In this document: positions 1 through 6,267 of the stretch, in pieces
Layout of the letters: every line of letters begins with the position of its first letter
Numbering within the stretch: position 1 is the first letter of the stretch
Assembly (NCBI GenBank): GCA_015486775.1
Contig: WFRA01000074.1
Location: 1 to 13,162 of the forward strand
Length of the DNA: 13,162 bases
Source of the DNA: Kiritimatiellales bacterium
GTDB taxonomy: Bacteria > Verrucomicrobiota > Kiritimatiellia > Kiritimatiellales > Pontiellaceae
Direction of reading: 5' to 3'
Program-made: the position numbers and the translations under genes
The notes under the pieces: generated by a model
Databases searched by the model: none
Seen by the model: the letters and a program-made list of their open reading frames with translations, nothing else
Told to the model about the DNA's origin: nothing

Positions 1-209
1 CGTACAGGTATGTGACTTTGGAGATAGTGGACTCCTCATCTGCCATGGATCGCCTCATATGCGGTTCCTGTTCGTCAGGCCAGTGCTTTGCCTTCGACTT
101 CCTTCCCACGAAACCTCACAGTTGCGCAGTTGCCGTTCGGCTAACAGTTCCCCCTGTCGGGTCTGTAGAGGACTTTCACCTCCAAGCAGGTGCACCCTGC
201 CGGGCGCAC
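1..209 (-). mobile_element. Group II intron, 5' end (domain I part), truncated by window edge
   Basis: Read on the minus strand, this stretch begins at 209 with GTGCGCCC, which fits the bacterial group II intron 5' boundary GUGYG. The first 20 nt (209-190) fold into an 8-bp hairpin with a 4-nt loop (one G-U pair). A short stem, GAGG/CCTC, closes a UGAAAGU-type loop at 183-168. From memory, the following text (CTACAGACCCGACAGGGGGA at 167-148, then pieces such as CTGACGAACAGGAA near 86-73) closely resembles domain I of bacterial group II introns. The short open frames here are not convincing as genes. The rest of domain I, domains II-VI and any reverse transcriptase/maturase would lie beyond the left edge. 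The insertion point 8 nt after a terminator stem is the target preference known for class C (IIC) introns. The class cannot be fixed without domain V and the intron-encoded protein. Confidence 0.75.
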
Positions 210-213
210 CACG

Positions 214-240
214 AAAAAAGCCACCGCAAAGCGGTGGCTT
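214..240 (-). terminator. Rho-independent terminator after the acyl-CoA dehydrogenase gene
   Basis: On the minus strand a perfect 10-bp stem (AAGCCACCGC / GCGGTGGCTT, arms 240-231 and 227-218) closes a TTT loop and runs into six consecutive T residues. It lies 26 nt past the stop codon of the dehydrogenase gene and should end the trxB - dehydrogenase transcript. It also appears to be the docking site for the group II intron that starts at 209. Confidence 0.93.
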
Positions 241-247
241 GTGGTTC

Positions 248-262
248 TTCCAGCGGTTGGAA
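248..262. repeat. TTCCA-N5-TGGAA palindrome, perfect copy 1 (intergenic)
   Basis: TTCCAGCGGTTGGAA lies between the dehydrogenase stop codon and its terminator. The flanking C and G extend the palindrome by one pair. It is one of seven perfect copies in the window. Confidence 0.85.
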
Positions 263-265
263 GGT

Positions 266-1429
266 TTAGATCGAGGCGTATTCCTTGACCAGCGAGTTGC
301 CGACAATGTCGCGCTGGATCTGGTTGGTGCCTTCGTAGATCTGGAGGATCTTGGCGTCGCGCATCATTTTCTCGACCGGATATTCCCGCATGAACCCGTA
401 GCCGCCGAAGACCTGGACGGCATCGGTGGTGACGGACATGGCCACGTCGCCCGCATAGTATTTGCACATGGCCGAAACCTTGGAGACGTTTTTCACGCCG
501 GCATCGAGGGTGCGGCAGGCGGCATAGGTGATGGCGCGCGCGGTCTCGACCTTAGTGGCCATTTCAGCGAGCATCCAGAGTAGCCCCTGGTTGGCGATGA
601 TCGGCTTGCCGAACTGCTTGCGGACCTTGGCGTATTTGACGGCTTCGTCGAGCGCGCCCTGCGCCAGGCCAACGCCCTGCGCGGCGATGCCGGGACGGGA
701 GACATCGAACGTTTTCATGGCGAGCAGGAAGCCCATGCCTTCGCGGCCGATAATGTTTTCGGCGGGGACTTCGCAATCCTCGAAAACGAGTTCACGAGTA
801 CAGGAGGCGCGGATACCAAGCTTGTCCTCTTTTTTGCCGAAGGAGAATCCGGGGGTGTCCTTTTCAACAATAAAGCAGGAGACACCGCGGGAGCCCTTGG
901 CTTTGTTGGTCACGGCAAAGACGGTGTAGATGTCGGCTTCGCCGCCGTTGGTGATCCACTGCTTGGTGCCGTTGAGAATATATTTGTCGCCCTTCTTGAC
1001 GGCGGTAGTCTGGATGCCGCCGGCATCGGAACCAGCGTTGGCTTCGGTCAGGCCGAAGGCCGCCCATTTCTCGCCGGTGGCCAGCTGGGAGAGGTATTTC
1101 TTTTTCTGCTCTTCGGAACCGCCGATGATGATTGGGTCGGCACCGAGGGCGTTAGCGGCGAAGGAGACGGATACGCCGATGCAGTATTTGGACATCGTTT
1201 CGACCGCCATGCAGAAACCGAGCTGGTCGGCGCCGAATCCGCCGTATTCCTCTGAAATATAGAGCCCCATCAAATCCATCTGCGCAAGTTCCTTCAGCAG
1301 GTCGGCCGGAAAGATCCCCTTTTCGTCGAGTTCCGCGCGTACCGGAACAATGCGCTCCTTGCCGAAATCGTCGATCAGGTCGACAATCTCCTGCTGCTCT
1401 TCGGTAATACCCCAATCAATGTTTCCCAT
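266..1429 (-). CDS. Acyl-CoA dehydrogenase (short/medium-chain type)
   Basis: This 387-residue FAD flavoprotein oxidises an acyl-CoA to the trans-2-enoyl-CoA and normally passes electrons to an electron-transferring flavoprotein (family knowledge). The full family length and all three parts are present: an N-terminal helical domain, a middle beta domain with the flavin-contacting segments AFGLTEANAGSDAGG and WITNGGEAD, and a C-terminal helical domain with RKQFGKPI. The YEGTNQIQR motif near residues 365-373 supplies the catalytic base, Glu366. ATG at 1429 is preceded by AAGGAG six nt upstream. The gene begins 48 nt after the trxB stop with no terminator between, so the two are probably co-transcribed. 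A strong terminator follows. No etfAB, thiolase or CoA-ligase gene is in view, so chain length and pathway (fatty-acid or amino-acid breakdown versus butyryl-CoA formation) cannot be decided. It resembles the butyryl-/short-chain branch most. Confidence 0.95.
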   Translation of the reverse strand: MGNIDWGITEEQQEIVDLIDDFGKERIVPVRAELDEKGIFPADLLKELAQMDLMGLYISEEYGGFGADQLGFCMAVETMSKYCIGVSVSFAANALGADPIIIGGSEEQKKKYLSQLATGEKWAAFGLTEANAGSDAGGIQTTAVKKGDKYILNGTKQWITNGGEADIYTVFAVTNKAKGSRGVSCFIVEKDTPGFSFGKKEDKLGIRASCTRELVFEDCEVPAENIIGREGMGFLLAMKTFDVSRPGIAAQGVGLAQGALDEAVKYAKVRKQFGKPIIANQGLLWMLAEMATKVETARAITYAACRTLDAGVKNVSKVSAMCKYYAGDVAMSVTTDAVQVFGGYGFMREYPVEKMMRDAKILQIYEGTNQIQRDIVGNSLVKEYASI

Positions 1430-1477
1430 CGTTTTCTCCTTGGTAGTTAATTCATTTTTGAGTGCCAGTTTATAAAC

Positions 1478-2398
1478 TTATTCTCCGTGCGCTTCGAGGA
1501 AGCGTTCGGCTTCGAGCGCCGCGGCGCAGCCGGTGCCGGCGGCGGTGACGGCTTGGCGGTAGATGGCGTCGGAAACATCGCCCGCCGCATAGACCCCTTC
1601 GTGCCGGGTTTTCACGCCGTCGGCGACCAGATAGCCGGTCTCCGCCATGTCGAGCTGCCCGACAAACGCATCGGTGTTCGGCTTGTGGCCAATGGCCGAA
1701 AAATATCCAGCGGCTGGAAGATCGGTGGTTTCGCCGGTTTTGACATTCCTGATCCGCACGCCGGTCACGCCGGAGTCGTCGCCAAGAACCTCGTCGACCA
1801 CGGAATCCCACGCAATCTCGATCTTTTCGTGGTTAATCGTGCGCTCGGCCATGATTTTCGAGGCGCGCAACTCGTCGCGCCGGTGAATCAAGGTGACCTT
1901 GGAGGCGAAGCGCGTCAGGAAGATCGCCTCCTCGCAAGCGGTGTCGCCGCCGCCCACCACGACCACGGGCACGTCGCGGTAGAACGCGCCGTCGCAAGTG
2001 GCGCAGGCAGAAACACCGCGCCCAATAAATTTTTGCTCGGACTCAATGCCGAGGTAGCGAGCGGTGGCACCGGTGGCCACAATCACCGTCATGGCCTCAA
2101 GGGTTTCGTCGTCGCTCATCGTCAGTTTGAACGGGCGGCCAGAAAAGTCGGCCTTGGCCACTTCGCCAAAGAGGAACCTTGCGCCGAAGCGCTCGGCCTG
2201 GGCACGCATCTGCGCCATGAGCGTTGATCCATCGATCCCCTCCGGGAAGCCCGGAAAGTTTTCGATATCGTTGGTGGTGGTAAGCTGCCCGCCGGGCTGC
2301 ATCCCCTCGATCACGAGCGGCGCAAGCCCGGCCCGCGCGGTATAGATGGCTGCGGTATATCCCGCAGGCCCCGCTCCGACAATGACGACTTTTTCCAT
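1478..2398 (-). CDS. trxB: Thioredoxin-disulfide reductase
   Basis: This 306-residue cytoplasmic FAD/NADPH enzyme reduces oxidised thioredoxin. An N-terminal FAD-binding [10 protein letters not shown] sits at residues 8-17. The redox-active pair is CATC at 132-135, followed by DGAFYR. The NADPH-binding [10 protein letters not shown] is near 149-158, followed by the HRRDELRAS segment that contacts the NADPH phosphate. A C-terminal FAD motif, [10 protein letters not shown], is also present. The length matches the low-molecular-weight bacterial class. The open frame extends upstream to 2509, but ATG at 2398 is chosen because the family starts with [10 protein letters not shown] and because GAGGGAG lies 8 nt before it. 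The 172-nt gap upstream (2399-2570) separates it from the ankyrin lipoprotein gene. I see only a weak -10-like TATACA there and no clear terminator. A near copy of the TTCCA palindrome (one mismatch) lies inside the gene at 1705-1719. Confidence 0.96.
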   Translation of the reverse strand: MEKVVIVGAGPAGYTAAIYTARAGLAPLVIEGMQPGGQLTTTNDIENFPGFPEGIDGSTLMAQMRAQAERFGARFLFGEVAKADFSGRPFKLTMSDDETLEAMTVIVATGATARYLGIESEQKFIGRGVSACATCDGAFYRDVPVVVVGGGDTACEEAIFLTRFASKVTLIHRRDELRASKIMAERTINHEKIEIAWDSVVDEVLGDDSGVTGVRIRNVKTGETTDLPAAGYFSAIGHKPNTDAFVGQLDMAETGYLVADGVKTRHEGVYAAGDVSDAIYRQAVTAAGTGCAAALEAERFLEAHGE

Positions 2399-2570
2399 GT
2401 GTAGAACTCCCTCGCAAATTTCTATTGAAAATGAACGGAGGGAGGATTGTATAGGGATTGCCCGGAAATCAAAGCCCATAATCGGAACTTCTTCGCCCAT
2501 GCAGGACAAAACAACTGCAGTCAGGCCGTCTTCCTGATCTCCTGTGGCCTAGAAATCGGGGTTAACCGCG

Positions 2571-4565
2571 CTATGGCCGGGCGCCGGCCTCTTTCAGCAG
2601 CTGGATCATCGCCTGGTTCCCGGTCTTGAGGGCGCGGCGGTAGGCGGTGGAGATCTCTTCGTAGTTGCCCATCCCGGCGAGTTCCTGCGAGGTCAGATTT
2701 TCGTTCATCCGCGCATTGACATTCGCCCCGAGGGCGATGAGCGTCTTTGCGGCAACGAGGTTGCCGCTGTCCACGGCATGCATCAGGGGGGTTGCGCCGA
2801 AGCCCGACCGGGCGTTCACGCTGCCGAGCTTCGAGGCGAGGTAGCGGATAAGCCGGCCGTCGCGGTCGCCTTTCGCGGCGAAGAACATGGGGGTCAGCCG
2901 CCCCTCCTTGGCTCGGTTCCGCCCGAAGATGCTGGTTGTGATTTCGATGTAGCCCGTGTGGGCGCGGACATCCTCGCCCCGCTGCTCCACCAGGTAGCGC
3001 GCCGCCTCCAGATTGCCCCCTTCGCACACGTCCATCAGCAGGGTGCGCCCGTCCGTCACCACCTTCCAGTTCTCCCCAAGATCGTATTTCCGGACGATGT
3101 AGAGCACCGCCCGGGGATGGTGGCTGGAGAATAGTGCCTGAATCCTGCCGTAGGTGGTGCCGTCGCGCCTGGGCTTCCTGTCCATCGTGGGATAGATCTT
3201 TTGCATGATCTGCGGCGCATAGAGAACAAACAGCTTGGGGCTGCCGGCGAGTTGATTCAGGTTGATGCTGAAGAGATCAATTTTTTCGCTGTGTTGCCGG
3301 ACATAGTCGAAGACGGCGGTGTTGCCAAACTCTAGTGCCCAGCCGAGTAGCTTGTCGTAGTCGTGGTGCGTCAGGGGGTAGGTCTTTTCGCGGAGATGGA
3401 TAAGAGGAATCGCGATTCTGGGATCGGTAGTGCTACCGGACTCGAGCGCCCATACCAGCAGATCATCGTAGTCGTGGCGCGTCAGGGGGCGGGTCTGCTC
3501 GCGGAACCGGATAAGGCGAACCGCATTGTCCAGATCCGCACTCCTTACGGAAGATTCGATGGCTTCGTCGATGTGCAAGTCATTGACCGGCCGCAGAGCC
3601 GACTCGGGGACGGCCAGCAAAAAGGCGGTCTCCTCCGGGGAGAGGGAACCCACCCACTCGCCGAGCCTGAGCACATGGACAACGGCATATTCGGGATGGG
3701 CTTCCAATGACTGGAAGAAAGGGCCGCCGACATCGAACCCGGTCTGCGCGAGGTCGATCCGGTTCATGTCGTATCCAAGATCGACCAGCTTGCAGGCCAG
3801 CGCCTCGTCCTTGAGCTCCATGCACACATACGGCCCGAGCGCCTGCATGGTCTCCTTGGTTTTCCAGTCGATGTGGACTACGGCGGCCAGCGGGGGCATG
3901 TGGCCGATCAGAAACCTCAGCTCCTCCGTATCGTTCCTGCGCATGGTCCGGTCGATCCTGTTGGCGATGTAGCGGCAGAAGCGGGCGTTGAACTCCGTCT
4001 TTTCCAGCGGGAACACCACCTTGTATCCGGAGGCCTTGAAGGCGCCCACATGGCGGTTGAAAAACTTCGCGTTGTTTTCCTTCACAGCCATGTCCATGAA
4101 GATCGAGAGCGCCGACGGATCCTTCGACAGGATAAAATCCTGCCAATCCCGGCCCAGCTTCCAGAACTTCAGCAACTCGGCGTACTGGGTGTCCAGCGGA
4201 ACGGAACGGGCCAGCGCCCACTTGAAGGCGTCCAGATCGCCGGTCTGCATCGAGAGCCCGTAGACCTGGAGGGGAACCTGCAGGAGCTTGTCGACATATT
4301 TCTTCTGGGAGGAAGGAATCTTTTCGAAGCCGGCCCATCTGGCTTCCAAGGTCTGGAAGTTTTCGTAGGCGCTGCGCAGCAAAGCGATCCGGGATTGCGG
4401 GTCGTGGCTTCGCCGCGCCTTTCTCAGCGTCGACTTGACCGCGGAAAAATCACCCCTCGCCGTCGATTCCTCCGACGACCCCTTGGAGCATCCCGACAAC
4501 AAAAGCATTCCCGCTGCGAAAAGCAGAGCTATCCAATGTGTTTTTCTATCCATGGCCGTATCCAT
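2571..4565 (-). CDS. Large ankyrin-repeat lipoprotein
   Basis: This 664-residue protein of unknown function is probably anchored to a membrane on the periplasmic side. It opens with a positively charged n-region (MDRKTHW), a hydrophobic stretch and the lipobox LLLSGC, giving lipidated Cys26. Residue +2 is Ser and not Asp, which by the E. coli Lol rule favours the outer membrane. The last roughly 170 residues hold ankyrin-type repeats (DGRTLLMDVCEGGNLEAARYL; GATPLMHAVDSGNLVAAKTL; LGANVNAR). The middle is helical and ankyrin-like but degenerate, with a duplicated 37-residue unit. ATG at 4565 was chosen over the ATG at 4553 because it lies 2 nt after the bioB stop with a weak GAG-type ribosome site. 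The 4553 start has no better site and would keep the lipobox. The upstream in-frame ATG at 4613 would bury the signal sequence. Two perfect TTCCA palindromes lie inside. Ankyrin repeats imply protein-protein binding, but the partner is unknown. Confidence 0.85.
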   Translation of the reverse strand: MDTAMDRKTHWIALLFAAGMLLLSGCSKGSSEESTARGDFSAVKSTLRKARRSHDPQSRIALLRSAYENFQTLEARWAGFEKIPSSQKKYVDKLLQVPLQVYGLSMQTGDLDAFKWALARSVPLDTQYAELLKFWKLGRDWQDFILSKDPSALSIFMDMAVKENNAKFFNRHVGAFKASGYKVVFPLEKTEFNARFCRYIANRIDRTMRRNDTEELRFLIGHMPPLAAVVHIDWKTKETMQALGPYVCMELKDEALACKLVDLGYDMNRIDLAQTGFDVGGPFFQSLEAHPEYAVVHVLRLGEWVGSLSPEETAFLLAVPESALRPVNDLHIDEAIESSVRSADLDNAVRLIRFREQTRPLTRHDYDDLLVWALESGSTTDPRIAIPLIHLREKTYPLTHHDYDKLLGWALEFGNTAVFDYVRQHSEKIDLFSINLNQLAGSPKLFVLYAPQIMQKIYPTMDRKPRRDGTTYGRIQALFSSHHPRAVLYIVRKYDLGENWKVVTDGRTLLMDVCEGGNLEAARYLVEQRGEDVRAHTGYIEITTSIFGRNRAKEGRLTPMFFAAKGDRDGRLIRYLASKLGSVNARSGFGATPLMHAVDSGNLVAAKTLIALGANVNARMNENLTSQELAGMGNYEEISTAYRRALKTGNQAMIQLLKEAGARP
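3303..3524 (-). repeat. Tandem 111-bp (37-codon) duplication inside the ankyrin lipoprotein gene
   Basis: Two adjacent 111-bp units (3524-3414, then 3413-3303) encode related 37-residue segments, AVRLIRFREQTRPLTRHDYD... and AIPLIHLREKTYPLTHHDYD..., with roughly 21 identical residues. Identity is high at the DNA level around 3360 and 3471 (GTCGTGG-GCGTCAGGGGG in both). The unit is close to the length of an ankyrin repeat, so this looks like a recent repeat expansion. Confidence 0.8.
3702..3716. repeat. TTCCA-N5-TGGAA palindrome, perfect copy 2 (inside ankyrin lipoprotein gene)
   Basis: Plus strand TTCCAATGACTGGAA, flanked by C and G. On the coding strand it reads TTC CAG TCA TTG GAA, giving Phe-Gln-Ser-Leu-Glu from residue 284. 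Confidence 0.85.
4344..4358. repeat. TTCCA-N5-TGGAA palindrome, perfect copy 3 (inside ankyrin lipoprotein gene)
   Basis: Plus strand TTCCAAGGTCTGGAA, flanked by C and G. On the coding strand it reads TTC CAG ACC TTG GAA, giving Phe-Gln-Thr-Leu-Glu from residue 70. This is the same frame as copy 2. Confidence 0.85.
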
Positions 4566-4567
4566 TA

Positions 4568-5521
4568 TCAGTATTTCTCGATCTGCAGACCCAGGCGGCA
4601 GAGCATGGCACAATCGGTCTCGTATTGCGAGCCAGCGACAGTGAGGTAGCCGCCGGTCATCATTCCGTTGGCACCGGCGGCAAAGATTTCGGCCTGGCGG
4701 TCGCCCAGCACATGGACTCGCCCGCCACAGATGCGCAGGGTGGTTCTGGGTAGCAGGAAGCGGTAGAGGGCAATGATGCGTAGCGCCTCGTCGGCTTCCA
4801 TGGGCTGGACGCGGGCCAGGGGTGTGCCGTCGTGGGCGTAGAGAAAATTGATCGGCACGCTATCGACCCCCAACTCCCGCAACGTGAGCGCCAGGTCGAT
4901 CCGGTCGTCCCAGCTTTCGCCGAGGCCGAAGAGGCCGCCGCTGCACACATCGAGTCCGGCGGTCTGGGCGGCCTTGACGGTATCGAGCCGCTGCCGCCAG
5001 GTCTGGGTGGAGCAGATGTTCGGATAGTAGGACTCCGAGCTTTCGAGGTTGTGGTGGAAGCGGCCGATGCCCGACCGCTTCAGCTCGTCGAGCTCCGCGC
5101 TGCCCAGGCGGCCGAGCGAGGCGCAGAGCGGGGCGGCGCCCGCGCCCCTGGCCGTCTCGAAAAGCACCTCCAGCTCCGCCCCCGAAAGCTTGCCGCCGCT
5201 GGTCACTACGCTGCACCGGCAGTCGCCGTTTTCGAGGATGGCGCCCATGCGCTTCTCCAGTTCGGGGCGGGGCAGAAAGGGATATTCCTCGATCTGCGTC
5301 GAGGCATGCCCGCTCTGCGAGCAGAAGGTGCAGTCCATGTCGCACTTGCCGCTTTTGGCGTTGATGATGGCGCAGAGCTGGATTCTCCGCCCGAAGTGCG
5401 CCTCGCGGATCCGCGTGGCGCCGGCCAGCAGATCGGCCAGCTCCATGCCCGGCAGCTCCCGGGCTTCGTCCGCGGTGCAGCCCGTTCCCCCGACCGCGTC
5501 TTCAATCATCTTCCGCAACAT
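4568..5521 (-). CDS. bioB: Biotin synthase (radical SAM)
   Basis: This enzyme inserts sulfur into dethiobiotin to make biotin, the last step of the pathway, using a SAM-cleaving 4Fe-4S cluster and a sacrificial 2Fe-2S cluster. In 317 residues it has the radical-SAM motif CDMDCTFC (Cys60, 64, 67). The second-cluster ligands are matched by Cys103 (CRCSVV), Cys133 (LCASLG), Cys193 (VCSGGLFGLGES) and Arg263 (LRICGGR), corresponding to E. coli C97, C128, C188 and R260. The segments YYPNICSTQTW and LRELGVDSVPINFL are typical of BioB. It is slightly shorter than E. coli BioB (346) because the C-terminus ends soon after the barrel. ATG at 5521 has GGAG six nt upstream. No other biotin gene is nearby. 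The ankyrin lipoprotein gene begins 2 nt after its stop, so the two are probably co-transcribed. The gene diverges from the HAD phosphatase. A one-mismatch TTCCA palindrome lies at 4796-4810. Confidence 0.93.
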   Translation of the reverse strand: MLRKMIEDAVGGTGCTADEARELPGMELADLLAGATRIREAHFGRRIQLCAIINAKSGKCDMDCTFCSQSGHASTQIEEYPFLPRPELEKRMGAILENGDCRCSVVTSGGKLSGAELEVLFETARGAGAAPLCASLGRLGSAELDELKRSGIGRFHHNLESSESYYPNICSTQTWRQRLDTVKAAQTAGLDVCSGGLFGLGESWDDRIDLALTLRELGVDSVPINFLYAHDGTPLARVQPMEADEALRIIALYRFLLPRTTLRICGGRVHVLGDRQAEIFAAGANGMMTGGYLTVAGSQYETDCAMLCRLGLQIEKY

Positions 5522-5565
5522 TCACCACTCCGGTTTCCAAAGGTTGGACGTGCAGGGTACGCAAC

Positions 5566-5580
5566 TTCCAGAGATTGGAA
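5566..5580. repeat. TTCCA-N5-TGGAA palindrome, perfect copy 4 (intergenic)
   Basis: TTCCAGAGATTGGAA on the plus strand. It is the exact reverse complement of copy 5, so the two form a 15-bp inverted pair separated by 52 bp. Confidence 0.85.
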
Positions 5581-5632
5581 AGCCAATAATGCAGCGAGGA
5601 AAATTCTTCCGCCAGAATGGGGTTGCGGATTG

Positions 5633-5647
5633 TTCCAATCTCTGGAA
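5633..5647. repeat. TTCCA-N5-TGGAA palindrome, perfect copy 5 (intergenic)
   Basis: TTCCAATCTCTGGAA on the plus strand, just upstream of the HAD phosphatase start. It is the inverted partner of copy 4, including the five spacer bases. Confidence 0.85.
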
Positions 5648-5658
5648 ACGTGCGCCCC

Positions 5659-6267
5659 ATGAAATATTTTATATTCGATATCGGGAAGGTGCTGGTGGAT
5701 TTTGATTTTGCGGATTTTTCCCGGATCTGCTCCGGCCAGCTGGGGCGGCCGATGGCGCCGTTTTCGGCGGACGAGCTGGAACTGCGCGATGCGGTGGAGT
5801 CGGGGCATGCCGACGACTCGGAGTGGCTGGCCCTCCTGAACGAAGCCAAGGGACTGGGCTGGACGATGGATGATCTGGTGGGGATCTGGTCCGAAATGTT
5901 TTCGGTCAACGAAACGGGTTGCGGCCTGTTCAAGAAGGCGCAGCAGGCCGACGGGGTTTCCGTCCACACGCTCAGCAACATTGCGCGGCACCACATGGAC
6001 GCCATCGAAAAAAACTGGAGCGGGTTTTTCGACGGCGCCGACCGCCTCTTCCTCTCCTACCAGATCGGTGTTCGCAAGCCCAATGCCGGGATCTACCGCC
6101 ACGCGCTCGACCAGCTCGGTGCCGATCCCTCCCAGTGCTTCTTTATCGACGACCTGCCCGAAAACGTCGAAGCCGCCCGCGTGCAGGGCATCAACGCCCA
6201 CCAGTTCATCCCCGAAAACCATGCCGCCATCCAGCAAGCCGCCGCCGAATTCTTTGGCTGGGATTAG
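5659..6267 (+). CDS. HAD-superfamily phosphatase (subfamily IA)
   Basis: A cytoplasmic hydrolase of 202 residues, most likely a phosphatase acting on a small phosphorylated metabolite. Motif I is FDIGKVLVDFD, with nucleophile Asp7. The second acidic position of the usual DxD is Gly9, as in YihX-type members (DxGN), and the usual Asn is Lys here. Motif II is HTLSNIA, motif III is the Lys in GVRKPNAGIY, and motif IV is FIDDLPENVEAA. An alpha-helical cap lies between motifs I and II (about residues 16-95). ATG at 5659 was chosen because it puts the core strand at the N-terminus. The in-frame ATG at 5617 would add 14 residues without homology value. No strong ribosome site precedes either. It is the only plus-strand gene, divergent from bioB, and overlaps the end of the convergent barrel gene by 4 bp. 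YihX dephosphorylates glucose-1-phosphate, but the substrate here cannot be assigned. Confidence 0.9.
   Translation: MKYFIFDIGKVLVDFDFADFSRICSGQLGRPMAPFSADELELRDAVESGHADDSEWLALLNEAKGLGWTMDDLVGIWSEMFSVNETGCGLFKKAQQADGVSVHTLSNIARHHMDAIEKNWSGFFDGADRLFLSYQIGVRKPNAGIYRHALDQLGADPSQCFFIDDLPENVEAARVQGINAHQFIPENHAAIQQAAAEFFGWD

Larger units (their letters stand above)
5522..5658. promoter_or_regulatory. Divergent bioB / HAD intergenic region with a cluster of TTCCA palindromes
   Basis: This 137-bp gap separates two genes reading away from each other, so it should hold both promoters. I see no convincing -35/-10 pair on either strand. What stands out is three copies of the palindrome: 5535-5549 (TTCCAAAGGTTGGAC, one mismatch), 5566-5580 and 5633-5647 (both perfect). 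The first ends just upstream of the bioB ribosome site, and the last ends 11 nt before the HAD start codon. A minus-strand open frame crosses the whole gap but has no protein-like features. Confidence 0.6.

Noticed and set aside
12..583. Plus-strand open frames at the left edge (12-269, 59-583)
   Set aside because: They lie over the intron-like RNA and opposite the dehydrogenase gene, and show no protein-like features.
1468..1477. GTTTATAAAC palindrome between trxB and the dehydrogenase gene
   Set aside because: A single short AT-rich palindrome with no repeat elsewhere. It is probably chance.
2399..2509. N-terminal extension of trxB to an ATG at 2509
   Set aside because: The extra 37 residues have no family support. 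The internal ATG at 2398 has a strong ribosome site and matches the conserved start.
5506..6237. 243-codon minus-strand open frame crossing the bioB-HAD gap
   Set aside because: It is antisense to the HAD gene, whose motifs are all intact, and the translated text has no recognisable domain. The part in the gap is just the palindromes read through.
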